From the NCBI GenBank assembly GCA_029564115.1, contig JAKQQP010000232.1, forward strand, positions 1 to 41,864: 41,864 nucleotides of DNA, given 5' to 3'. Position 1 is the stretch's first letter, and every line of letters starts with the position of its first letter. The stretch comes from Candidatus Rifleibacteriota bacterium. Lineage in GTDB: Bacteria; Riflebacteria; Ozemobacteria; Ozemobacterales; Ozemobacteraceae. Positions 33,055-40,232 of this stretch are shown here, piece after piece. The notes under the pieces are model-generated. The model was not told the DNA's origin. It worked only from the letters and a program-made list of their open reading frames with translations, and searched no databases. The position numbers and the translations under genes are program-made.

Positions 33055-34581
33055 TCAGATGAGGGGTCGCAAAAATTTCATGCGACCAAAGAGCTCGAGC
33101 TTCTTCAGAACTTTGGCTTCGGTGTGAGCCTCGGGGCCGTAAATTACGGTTATACGGCCATCGGCTTCCTTGCGGACTTTGTATTCAAGGCACTTCGCGA
33201 AATCAGCTTCCATGCGCAGCGCCAGGCGCCGGGCAAAAGGCTGATTGTTGATAACCGTTACGACCTCTGAATTGACGACCATGCTGAGCGGGTCAAGATT
33301 ATAGGTGCCAACCACCGCAATCTGGCGGTCAAAAACAAAAGCTTTGGTATGAATGCAGGGCATACCCTTCGGGTAAACAAGAATGCGGGCCGTGGGAATG
33401 GTGGCAAGAAGCCTTTTCCAGTCGGTGAGAAAGAAGGCCACGGTCGAAGGGTGATTGGTCGATTCACCGCTGTTGGTGCAGAGAATGATTTTGACTCCAC
33501 GCCCGGAAGCACGACGAAGCGCCGCTTCAGCAGCAGCATCGAGAACAACGTAGGCATTTTGTATGAGAATTTCATCGCGGCTGGCATCGATCATGCGAAT
33601 CAGGTTCTCGCCGATATCGCGGCGGGTGCCGAGCAGCGAATGACGATCGAGAATGCGCACCGGCACGGCTCTTTCGCCCTGAAACGCCCTGAACGCATTG
33701 TAAGAAGACAGCTTTTTGAAGCCCACTAATTGCTGACAAAGCTCTTGAGCCGTTTTGGCCATACCACGGGGAAAATCGAGCTTGCGCAGATCGGGAACGC
33801 CCATTCCCTGCAGATATCGACGCATCAGATGATAAGAAAGATCGAGTTTGGCACCTTGCGAAACGAAATTGACGGGGTCGCGACGAACCACGCGGTTGGT
33901 CAGCGCTCGCCATTCTTCGTCGAAAGCCTGCTGAAGCTGGCTGACAACTCCTGAGCCTTCCATCAGAACATCGAGGTCCTGAAAAACGTTTTTAAATTCG
34001 CCGACCTGAACGAAGTAATCGCGGCCGATATTACGCCCGCCGGTAAGGCAGACGCGACTGTCGGCAATAATTATCTTGTCGTGATTCGACGCAAATATGT
34101 TACGCAGATCACCAGGCACAGAGAGAATCTGGCGCCCGATCGGGTTGTAGACCTTGATCTCGACATTTGGTTCGCGAGCCAGTTCCTCGAGCTCATCGTA
34201 ATCTTTCAGCTTTTTGGCCCCGCGCAGAAAGCGGTCATCGACCATCAGACGAACGCTCACGCCCTGGCGTGCCTTTTTGCGCAAAAGACCGAGAAAAGAA
34301 AAACCAAAAATATCCTGATCGATAATAAAGTAAGTTATGGTCAGAGATTTTTTCGCACTTTCGATCAGGTGCCAACGCGCATACCAGGCTTCTTCATTAC
34401 CCGTCAGCAGTCGAACCTTCGCCGAATCGCCAGCGGCAGTCGCAGGGAAAGAAGCAAAGACGCTGCTCAGACTGCCCTTCTCTGCGGCGGCTGCAGACAA
34501 GGGTGCCATGCCAGCCAGCAGACAGAATGCCAGCAACACAGCACAAAACCGGCGGTAAAATCGATGTTCAAAACCTTTCAT
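33055..34581 (-). CDS. Secreted phospholipase D-superfamily protein (cardiolipin synthase-like)
   Basis: 508 aa from the ATG at 34579-34581, which has an AGGGG tract 7 or so nt upstream and begins a clear signal peptide (AVLLAFCLLAGMAPLSAAAA). The frame is open 33 codons further but without a signal or ribosome site. Two HKD motifs are visible: H167-x-K169-x4-D174 (SNHDKIIIADS, followed by GGRNIGRDYF) and H411-x-K413-x4-D418 (CIHTKAFVFDR, followed by GTYNLDP). Both are needed for the phosphatidyl-transfer chemistry of the family. The export signal and the GGRN/YNLDP pattern recall periplasm-facing ClsC-like phospholipid enzymes; a nuclease or other phosphodiesterase role cannot be excluded. 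Promoter at 34631-34659. Confidence 0.88.
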   Translation of the reverse strand: MKGFEHRFYRRFCAVLLAFCLLAGMAPLSAAAAEKGSLSSVFASFPATAAGDSAKVRLLTGNEEAWYARWHLIESAKKSLTITYFIIDQDIFGFSFLGLLRKKARQGVSVRLMVDDRFLRGAKKLKDYDELEELAREPNVEIKVYNPIGRQILSVPGDLRNIFASNHDKIIIADSRVCLTGGRNIGRDYFVQVGEFKNVFQDLDVLMEGSGVVSQLQQAFDEEWRALTNRVVRRDPVNFVSQGAKLDLSYHLMRRYLQGMGVPDLRKLDFPRGMAKTAQELCQQLVGFKKLSSYNAFRAFQGERAVPVRILDRHSLLGTRRDIGENLIRMIDASRDEILIQNAYVVLDAAAEAALRRASGRGVKIILCTNSGESTNHPSTVAFFLTDWKRLLATIPTARILVYPKGMPCIHTKAFVFDRQIAVVGTYNLDPLSMVVNSEVVTVINNQPFARRLALRMEADFAKCLEYKVRKEADGRITVIYGPEAHTEAKVLKKLELFGRMKFLRPLI

Positions 34582-34630
34582 GAGCAGGCCCCCCTGATGT
34601 AGATAAACAAAAAATGCCCTAGCCGATAAA

Positions 34631-34659
34631 AGTATACTGTACCGTGATGACGAGAACAA
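34631..34659 (-). promoter_or_regulatory. Candidate promoter of the phospholipase D-family gene
   Basis: On the minus strand TTGTTC (34654-34659), a 17-bp spacer and TATACT (34631-34636), about 50 bp before the start codon. It lies inside the longer open frame, which supports the start at 34581. Confidence 0.5.
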
Positions 34660-34670
34660 TAGCATTATCC

Positions 34671-34690
34671 CCTCACGCAAAAAAGTGAGG
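34671..34690. repeat. Short hairpin upstream of the phospholipase D promoter
   Basis: CCTCAC and GTGAGG (6-bp arms) around an 8-nt A-rich centre. No T-run follows on either strand, so it is probably not a terminator. Confidence 0.3.
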
Positions 34691-34806
34691 CCATGGAACT
34701 TGTAAGTGCTTTTGACCGGTCAAAACTGGTAAACTGATACAACCAGACTGAAAATTGCCGGCAGATGAGAAGCCAGCCACATGCGTCAGCGAAACGGGAG
34801 AAAGAT

Positions 34807-34911
34807 ATGCAAGCAGATGAACAGAACAGGCCGTCGGGTCGTGAGATTATCGACATGGCCGACCGTCGCGCAAAGCCCTCTGAGGCCATTATCGCGGCCA
34901 TAGCAGTTTAA
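34807..34911 (+). CDS. Possible 34-residue small protein
   Basis: ATG with GGGAG 6 nt upstream, 34 codons, TAA. The product is polar then Ala/Ile-rich (SGREIIDMADRRAKPSEAIIAAIAV), with a predicted helix at the C-terminal half. It ends 52 nt before the serine hydrolase gene on the same strand. No family recognised. The good ribosome site and protein-like composition argue for coding; the short length leaves doubt. It could be a leader peptide or the remnant of a longer gene. Confidence 0.4.
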   Translation: MQADEQNRPSGREIIDMADRRAKPSEAIIAAIAV

Positions 34912-34963
34912 ACAGGCAATTCAATCAAGACACAACAGAACAGGGAAGCAAAAGGAAGCAAAA

Positions 34964-36010
34964 ATGAGCCTTGCAGCCGAAGAACTTAAAAGCCTACTGA
35001 AACAGAACAATGTCGCAGGCATCAGCATCGCGGTGCTGCGCGATTTTCATCTGGCGTATGCCCAGTGCGAAGGCGTTATCAGCAGAGAATCTGGTGAGCC
35101 CCTCTGGCCTGACACGATTTTTCAGGCGGCATCGGTCAGCAAGATTATTTCTGCGGTTTTAACCATGATTCTGGTTGAAAAAGGCAAACTGGACCTCGAC
35201 CGACCGGTAAACCAATATCTGAAATCATGGAAACTGCCTGAAAATGATTTCACCAGCAAGACCCCGGTAACCATCAGACGCATACTCAGCCATTTTTCGG
35301 GTATCAATGTGCCGAGTTACCGGGGTTTTTTAAAAGAAAGCCCGATACCCACATTGCAGGACGTGTTAAACGGAACCGTGCCATCTGACGCACCGGCGGT
35401 AATTGTTGAAAACCCGGTCGACGGGCAGTTCGCCTATTCTACCGGCTCTTTTGCGGTTCTACAGACGATTCTGCAGGATGTTAGCGGCGAGAATTTTGAA
35501 GCACTCATACAGCGCGAGCTGCTGCAGCCATTGAACATGCAGAGAAGCTTCTTCGCGCAGCCACTCAGCGACCATTTGAGCAGAAATGCGGCCTGCGGCC
35601 ACAGCTCAAACGGCGAACCGGTAGACGGCAACTGGTTTGTCTATCCAACCCAGGCGGGCAGCGGCATCTGGACAACCCCCACCGACCTGGCCAAATTTGC
35701 CCTGCATCTGCAGAAAATACTTCAAGGCAAAACTTCAGGGTTGCTGCAGCCACAGTCGCTCAAAGCGATGCTGTCGCCCTATCGAGAGCCCTTTTTCGGC
35801 CTGGGATTCGCGCTCTACAACGACAAGGGGCCCGGCCTGTTTTTCGGCCACACCGGCAACACCGAGGGCTACCGGTCGATGTTCATCGCCCATGAGTCGA
35901 GCGGCTGCGGGGCATTCATTCTCGCCAACGGCAATAACGCCGACCCGGTCATCAAGGAAACAGTCAATCAGATCGCCCTCTCAGAAGGCTGGCCGGACTT
36001 TAACTGGTAA
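34964..36010 (+). CDS. Beta-lactamase-family serine hydrolase
   Basis: 348 aa, AAGGAAG 5 nt upstream. Class C beta-lactamase/DD-peptidase fold: nucleophile motif S57-V-S-K60 (AASVSKIISAVLTMI), second motif Y158-S-T (FAYSTGSFAVLQTILQDVSG), where the usual YxN Asn is Thr, and the third HTG (296-298, FFGHTGNTEGYRS). No signal peptide, so a cytoplasmic esterase/amidase-type member rather than a secreted lactamase is likely. The substrate is unknown. Single gene; a 276-bp gap to hsdR follows. Confidence 0.87.
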   Translation: MSLAAEELKSLLKQNNVAGISIAVLRDFHLAYAQCEGVISRESGEPLWPDTIFQAASVSKIISAVLTMILVEKGKLDLDRPVNQYLKSWKLPENDFTSKTPVTIRRILSHFSGINVPSYRGFLKESPIPTLQDVLNGTVPSDAPAVIVENPVDGQFAYSTGSFAVLQTILQDVSGENFEALIQRELLQPLNMQRSFFAQPLSDHLSRNAACGHSSNGEPVDGNWFVYPTQAGSGIWTTPTDLAKFALHLQKILQGKTSGLLQPQSLKAMLSPYREPFFGLGFALYNDKGPGLFFGHTGNTEGYRSMFIAHESSGCGAFILANGNNADPVIKETVNQIALSEGWPDFNW

Positions 36011-36286
36011 CTGATCACCCCCAAAAGAACCCATGGAGCTTTTTCGATGAGCAATACTTTGCAGCAAAGCGTTTGTGAAAGCCAGGTTGAATATGTCTGA
36101 AGTTCATACCATTTCCAGCCATGAAACCGGGGCCTTATAAAACCTTGCATCAGTTGCCCTGATTGTTATATCGTTCTTTAAACAGCCGATTGCCGCATTG
36201 AATTGTCACGGCTTACAGAAATAACCGAGGGGCAGCGTAAAAATGACAGTTGCATCTGCAGAGACTTTACAGCAGAGAGCCGCAGT

Positions 36287-38668
36287 ATGAGCAAAAAGCA
36301 GTTCTCAGAACGCGATATCTGCACCAAATTCATTACCCCCGCGCTCGAAAAGGCCGGCTGGGACATCGCAACTCAGGTGCGCGAAGAGTTTCCCATTACC
36401 AACGGCCGCATTATAGTTCGCGGCAAAATGCACACCCGCGCCAAAAACAAAAGGGCTGACTACGTGCTCTTCTACAAGCCGGGTATTCCGATTGCCGTGA
36501 TCGAGGCCAAAGACAACAATCATTCTGTCGGCGACGGCATGCAGCAGGCCCTCGGCTATGCCGAAATGCTGCAGGTGCCTTTCGTTTTCAGCAGCAATGG
36601 CGATGCCTTTCTGTTTCATAATGCCATGGCCACCGGAAAAACCGAGCAGGAAATCAGTCTCGACCAGTTTCCTGCCCCCGACCATCTCTGGAGTCTGTTA
36701 AAGAGCGGCAAAGCCATCGATTCTGACCAGGAAGCCCTGATAACCCAGGATTACTACAGCGACGGCGGCAACAAGACACCGCGTTACTATCAACTGCTGG
36801 CGATCAATAAAACCATCGAAGCAATCGCTCAGGGAAAAGACCGCATATTGCTGGTCATGGCGACCGGCACCGGCAAAACCTTCACGGCTTTTCAGATCAT
36901 CTGGCGCCTCTGGAAATCAAAAGCGAAAAAGCGCATTCTCTTTCTCGCCGACCGCAACGTGCTTGTCGACCAGACCATGACCAACGACTTCAAGCCCTTT
37001 GGCCCGGCAATGACCAAGATTCAGAAACGTCAGGTCAACAAGTCGTTCGAAATCTATCTTTCGCTGTATCAGGCCGTCACCGGCACCGAGGAAGAGAAAA
37101 ACATCTACAAACAGTTCAGTCCCGGCTTTTTCGACCTGGTCGTCGTCGACGAGTGTCACCGCGGCAGTGCCGCTGAAGACTCGAACTGGCGCCAGATTCT
37201 CGAATATTTTTCCTCGGCCACCCAGATCGGCCTGACCGCCACCCCGAAAGAAACAAAAGATGTTTCAAATATCGATTATTTCGGCGGACCAATCTATACC
37301 TATTCGCTCAAACAGGGCATCGAAGACGGCTTTCTGGCGCCTTACAAGGTTGTCCGCATCGATATCGACAAAGACCTCGAAGGCTGGCGGCCGAAGAAAG
37401 GCATGACCGATAAAAACGGCAACCTGATCGAAGACCGCATTTTCAACCTCAAAGACATGGATCGCACGCTCGTTCTCGAAAAACGCACCGAACTGGTCGC
37501 GGCCAAAATCAGCGAGTTTCTGCGCAATACCAGCCGGTTCGACAAAACCATTGTCTTCTGCGACAACATCGACCATGCCGAACGCATGCGCCAGGCGCTC
37601 GTCAACGAAAACGCCGACCTGGTCGCCGAAAATTCAAAATATGTCATGCGCATTACCGGCGATAACGAAGAGGGCAAGGTCGAACTCGACAACTTCATTT
37701 TTCCCGAGTCGCGCTACCCGGTCATCGCAACCACTTCAAAACTGATGAGCACCGGCGTCGATGCGCAAACCTGCAAACTGATCGTTCTCGACCAGCATAT
37801 TCAGTCGATGACCGAATTCAAGCAGATAATCGGGCGCGGCACCCGCATAAATGAAGATTTCAACAAGTATTTCTTCACGATCATGGATTTTAAAAAGGCG
37901 ACTGAACTGTTCGCCGACAAAGATTTCGACGGCGACCCGGTTTCGATCTATAACCCCAGACCCGGGCAGCCGGTAACCCCGCCCGATGATGAAGAAACCA
38001 CAACTGGCGACGCTTACCCGCCCGGCGAAGAGAACATCGCAGGCGGTGGCGTTACCGACAATGACAGCGGCAATGGCGACTGGCTCGAAGACGGGCAATC
38101 AGGGGCTGCCAGAAAATACTACGTCAATAACGTCGAAGTTAAGGTTTCGTCAGAGCGCGTGCAATACTTCGACGCCAGCGGCAAACTCATCACCGAATCG
38201 CTGAAAGACTACACCCGCAAAACTCTCAGCCAGGAGTTTTCAAGCCTCGATGAATTCCTCAGCCGCTGGAACAGCAGCGAGAAGAAGAAAACGATAATCG
38301 AAGAACTCGCCCGCGAAGGGGTCTTTTTCGAAGCGCTGGCCGAAGAGATCGGCAAAGATCTCGACCCGTTCGACATCGTCTGCCACGTAGCCTGGGATAT
38401 GCCGCCCCTGTCGCGCAAAGAGCGCGCCGAGAATGTTAAAAAGAAAAACTATTTCACGAAATATGGGGAAAAGGCCCGCCGGGTTCTCGTTGCACTGCTT
38501 GACAAGTATGCCGACGAAGGCGTGACTCATATCGAAGAAACCCAGATTCTGACTGTAGACCCCTTCAGCCGGATCGGTACGCCTGTCGAAATCATCAGAG
38601 ATTTCGGCAGCCTCGAAAACTACCGGCAGGCGGTTCTTGAACTCGAACAGGCCCTCTACTGCGCCTGA
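36287..38668 (+). CDS. hsdR: Type I restriction enzyme R subunit
   Basis: 793 aa from ATG 36287; the open frame extends upstream to a TTG at 36203 but the family start [16 protein letters not shown] fits here. The upstream ribosome site is weak (AGAG). The N-terminal endonuclease domain has D58 and E73-A-K75 (RADYVLFY...AVIEAKDN). The SF2 motor has Walker A MATGTGKT (191-198), Walker B DECH (288-291), GLTATP, and motif [11 protein letters not shown] (about 513-521). An acidic low-complexity linker (about 570-610) leads to the C-terminal helical domain that docks on the methylase. It cleaves unmethylated DNA after ATP-driven translocation, in complex with HsdM and HsdS, which follow. Confidence 0.94.
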   Translation: MSKKQFSERDICTKFITPALEKAGWDIATQVREEFPITNGRIIVRGKMHTRAKNKRADYVLFYKPGIPIAVIEAKDNNHSVGDGMQQALGYAEMLQVPFVFSSNGDAFLFHNAMATGKTEQEISLDQFPAPDHLWSLLKSGKAIDSDQEALITQDYYSDGGNKTPRYYQLLAINKTIEAIAQGKDRILLVMATGTGKTFTAFQIIWRLWKSKAKKRILFLADRNVLVDQTMTNDFKPFGPAMTKIQKRQVNKSFEIYLSLYQAVTGTEEEKNIYKQFSPGFFDLVVVDECHRGSAAEDSNWRQILEYFSSATQIGLTATPKETKDVSNIDYFGGPIYTYSLKQGIEDGFLAPYKVVRIDIDKDLEGWRPKKGMTDKNGNLIEDRIFNLKDMDRTLVLEKRTELVAAKISEFLRNTSRFDKTIVFCDNIDHAERMRQALVNENADLVAENSKYVMRITGDNEEGKVELDNFIFPESRYPVIATTSKLMSTGVDAQTCKLIVLDQHIQSMTEFKQIIGRGTRINEDFNKYFFTIMDFKKATELFADKDFDGDPVSIYNPRPGQPVTPPDDEETTTGDAYPPGEENIAGGGVTDNDSGNGDWLEDGQSGAARKYYVNNVEVKVSSERVQYFDASGKLITESLKDYTRKTLSQEFSSLDEFLSRWNSSEKKKTIIEELAREGVFFEALAEEIGKDLDPFDIVCHVAWDMPPLSRKERAENVKKKNYFTKYGEKARRVLVALLDKYADEGVTHIEETQILTVDPFSRIGTPVEIIRDFGSLENYRQAVLELEQALYCA

Positions 38669-38686
38669 TTTAACGGAGAAAACGCA

Positions 38687-40141
38687 ATGTCTATCACCAC
38701 CCTCATCAAAACCATTCAGGACATCATGCGCAAAGACGTCGGCGTTGACGGCGATGCCCAGAGAATCAGCCAGATGGCCTGGCTGCTGTTTCTCAAAATT
38801 TTCAGCGACAAGGAAGCCGAATGGGAACTGACCGTCAGTGGCTATAAATCACCACTGCCGTCAAGGTTCCGCTGGGCGAACTGGGCCGGCAACCCCGAAG
38901 GCATAACCGGTGAGGAACTGATCGACTTCGTTAACAACAATCTTTTTCCGGCGCTCAAAAAGCTTGCCACTACTGCCGGTGTCAGCGAACAGGGCAAGGT
39001 CGTCGGCAGCGTCTTCGAAGATGCCTACAACTACATGAAATCAGGCACCCTGCTGCGTCAGGTCATCAACACCATCGAAGAAGACTTCGACTTCAATTCT
39101 TCAGCTGACCGGCACCTGTTCAACGATATCTACGAAAAAATTCTGGCCGACCTGCAGTCAGCCGGTAATGCCGGCGAATATTACACACCCCGCGCCGTCA
39201 CGCAGTTCATGGTCGACATCATCGACCCGCAGCTCGGCGAAACGGTTCTCGACCCGGCCTGCGGCACTGCCGGGTTTCTGACCAGCACCATCGAGCATCT
39301 GCAGAAGCAGACAAAGACTCCCGATGACCGCAAATGTATCGCCACCTCGATCAACGGCGTCGAAAAAAAGCCGATGCCGCACATGCTGGCAGTTACCAAC
39401 GTCATGCTTCATGGCATCGATGTTCCGAACAGAATCAGACACGACAACACCCTGACCAGGCCGCTCAAAGATTATGGCCCGCGCGACCGCGTCGACATCG
39501 TCATCACCAACCCGCCATTTGGCGGCATGGAAGAAGACGGAATCGAAAACAATTTTCCGAAAAAATATCAGACCCGCGAAACGGCCGACCTGTTCATGGC
39601 GCTGATCATGCACCTTCTCAAACCTGATACGGGACGGGCCGCCGTGGTTCTGCCTGACGGCTTTCTCTTCGGCGAAGGGGTTAAAACGACGCTCAAACGC
39701 GAACTTCTCGAAGAATTCAATCTGCACACGATTGTGAGACTGCCCAAAGGCGTTTTCAGCCCTTATACCGGCATCAATACGAACATTCTCTTTTTCGAAA
39801 AGGGAAAACCGACGCAGCATGTCTGGTTTTTCGAACACCCCTACCCTGAAGGTTACAAGTCGTATTCGCGGTCAAAGCCGCTGACCATTCAGGAATTCGA
39901 CCGTGAAAAAGTCTGGTGGAACAACCGCAAAACCACCGAACACGCCTGGAAAGTGCCGGTCGAAGAAATCGTCGCCCGCAATTACAATCTCGACTGCAAA
40001 AACCCGCATGTAACCGAAGTAAATCACCGTGACCCCGAAGAGCTGATGGCCGAATATCAACAGACGGTCGCCCGGCTAAAAGCCGCACAGCAGGCCCTCA
40101 AAGCCGAGCTGATCGCCTGCCTGGGAGGTGGTGATGAATAA
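38687..40141 (+). CDS. hsdM: Type I DNA methyltransferase M subunit (N6-adenine)
   Basis: 484 aa, GGAG 8 nt upstream, 18 nt after hsdR. An N-terminal helical HsdM domain (1-150) is followed by the N6-methylase domain: YYTPRAVTQFMVD, SAM motif I VLDPACGTAGFL (D189), catalytic NPPFGG (275-280) and VVLPDGFLFGEG. A C-terminal coiled segment (EELMAEYQQTVARLKAAQQALKAEL) packs on HsdS. The stop TAA at 40139-40141 lies inside the start of the mini-ORF at 40134 (ATGAATAA). Confidence 0.95.
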   Translation: MSITTLIKTIQDIMRKDVGVDGDAQRISQMAWLLFLKIFSDKEAEWELTVSGYKSPLPSRFRWANWAGNPEGITGEELIDFVNNNLFPALKKLATTAGVSEQGKVVGSVFEDAYNYMKSGTLLRQVINTIEEDFDFNSSADRHLFNDIYEKILADLQSAGNAGEYYTPRAVTQFMVDIIDPQLGETVLDPACGTAGFLTSTIEHLQKQTKTPDDRKCIATSINGVEKKPMPHMLAVTNVMLHGIDVPNRIRHDNTLTRPLKDYGPRDRVDIVITNPPFGGMEEDGIENNFPKKYQTRETADLFMALIMHLLKPDTGRAAVVLPDGFLFGEGVKTTLKRELLEEFNLHTIVRLPKGVFSPYTGINTNILFFEKGKPTQHVWFFEHPYPEGYKSYSRSKPLTIQEFDREKVWWNNRKTTEHAWKVPVEEIVARNYNLDCKNPHVTEVNHRDPEELMAEYQQTVARLKAAQQALKAELIACLGGGDE

Positions 40142-40232
40142 GCAGACCGCCATCCTGATCGAACAGCCCCAAATTGTTCAACAGCCTGTTGGACAATTTG
40201 AAATGCAGAAACTGGAGGGCAGCGATGAATAA
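40134..40232 (+). CDS. 32-residue mini-ORF at the hsdM/hsdS junction (duplicated hsdS start)
   Basis: ATG with GGAGG 5 nt upstream; overlaps the hsdM stop and runs 8 nt past the hsdS start. Its first residues MNKQTAILIEQ match the HsdS start MNKQTARLLEQ. At DNA level the string GATGAATAAGCAGAC occurs at 40133 and again at 40224, 91 bp apart. The middle of the ORF is a 31-bp palindrome. It is most likely a duplication scar that keeps ribosomes moving from hsdM to hsdS, or a vestige of an earlier hsdS; a functional peptide is less likely. Confidence 0.45.
   Translation: MNKQTAILIEQPQIVQQPVGQFEMQKLEGSDE
40170..40200. repeat. 31-bp near-perfect palindrome between hsdM and hsdS
   Basis: 14-nt arms (40170-40183 and 40187-40200) with one G-T wobble and a 3-nt centre (GCC). 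The inner arms read TTGTTCAACA and TGTTGGACAA. No T-run follows, so it is not a classical terminator. It may be a regulator operator, an mRNA hairpin limiting hsdS translation, or a recombination footprint. Confidence 0.7.

Noticed and set aside
34671..34690. Hairpin CCTCAC/GTGAGG as a terminator or toxin-antitoxin operator
   Set aside because: No T-run on either strand and no recognisable toxin or antitoxin pair nearby.
36049..36102. 17-codon frame between the serine hydrolase and hsdR
   Set aside because: No convincing ribosome site and no similarity; treated as intergenic.
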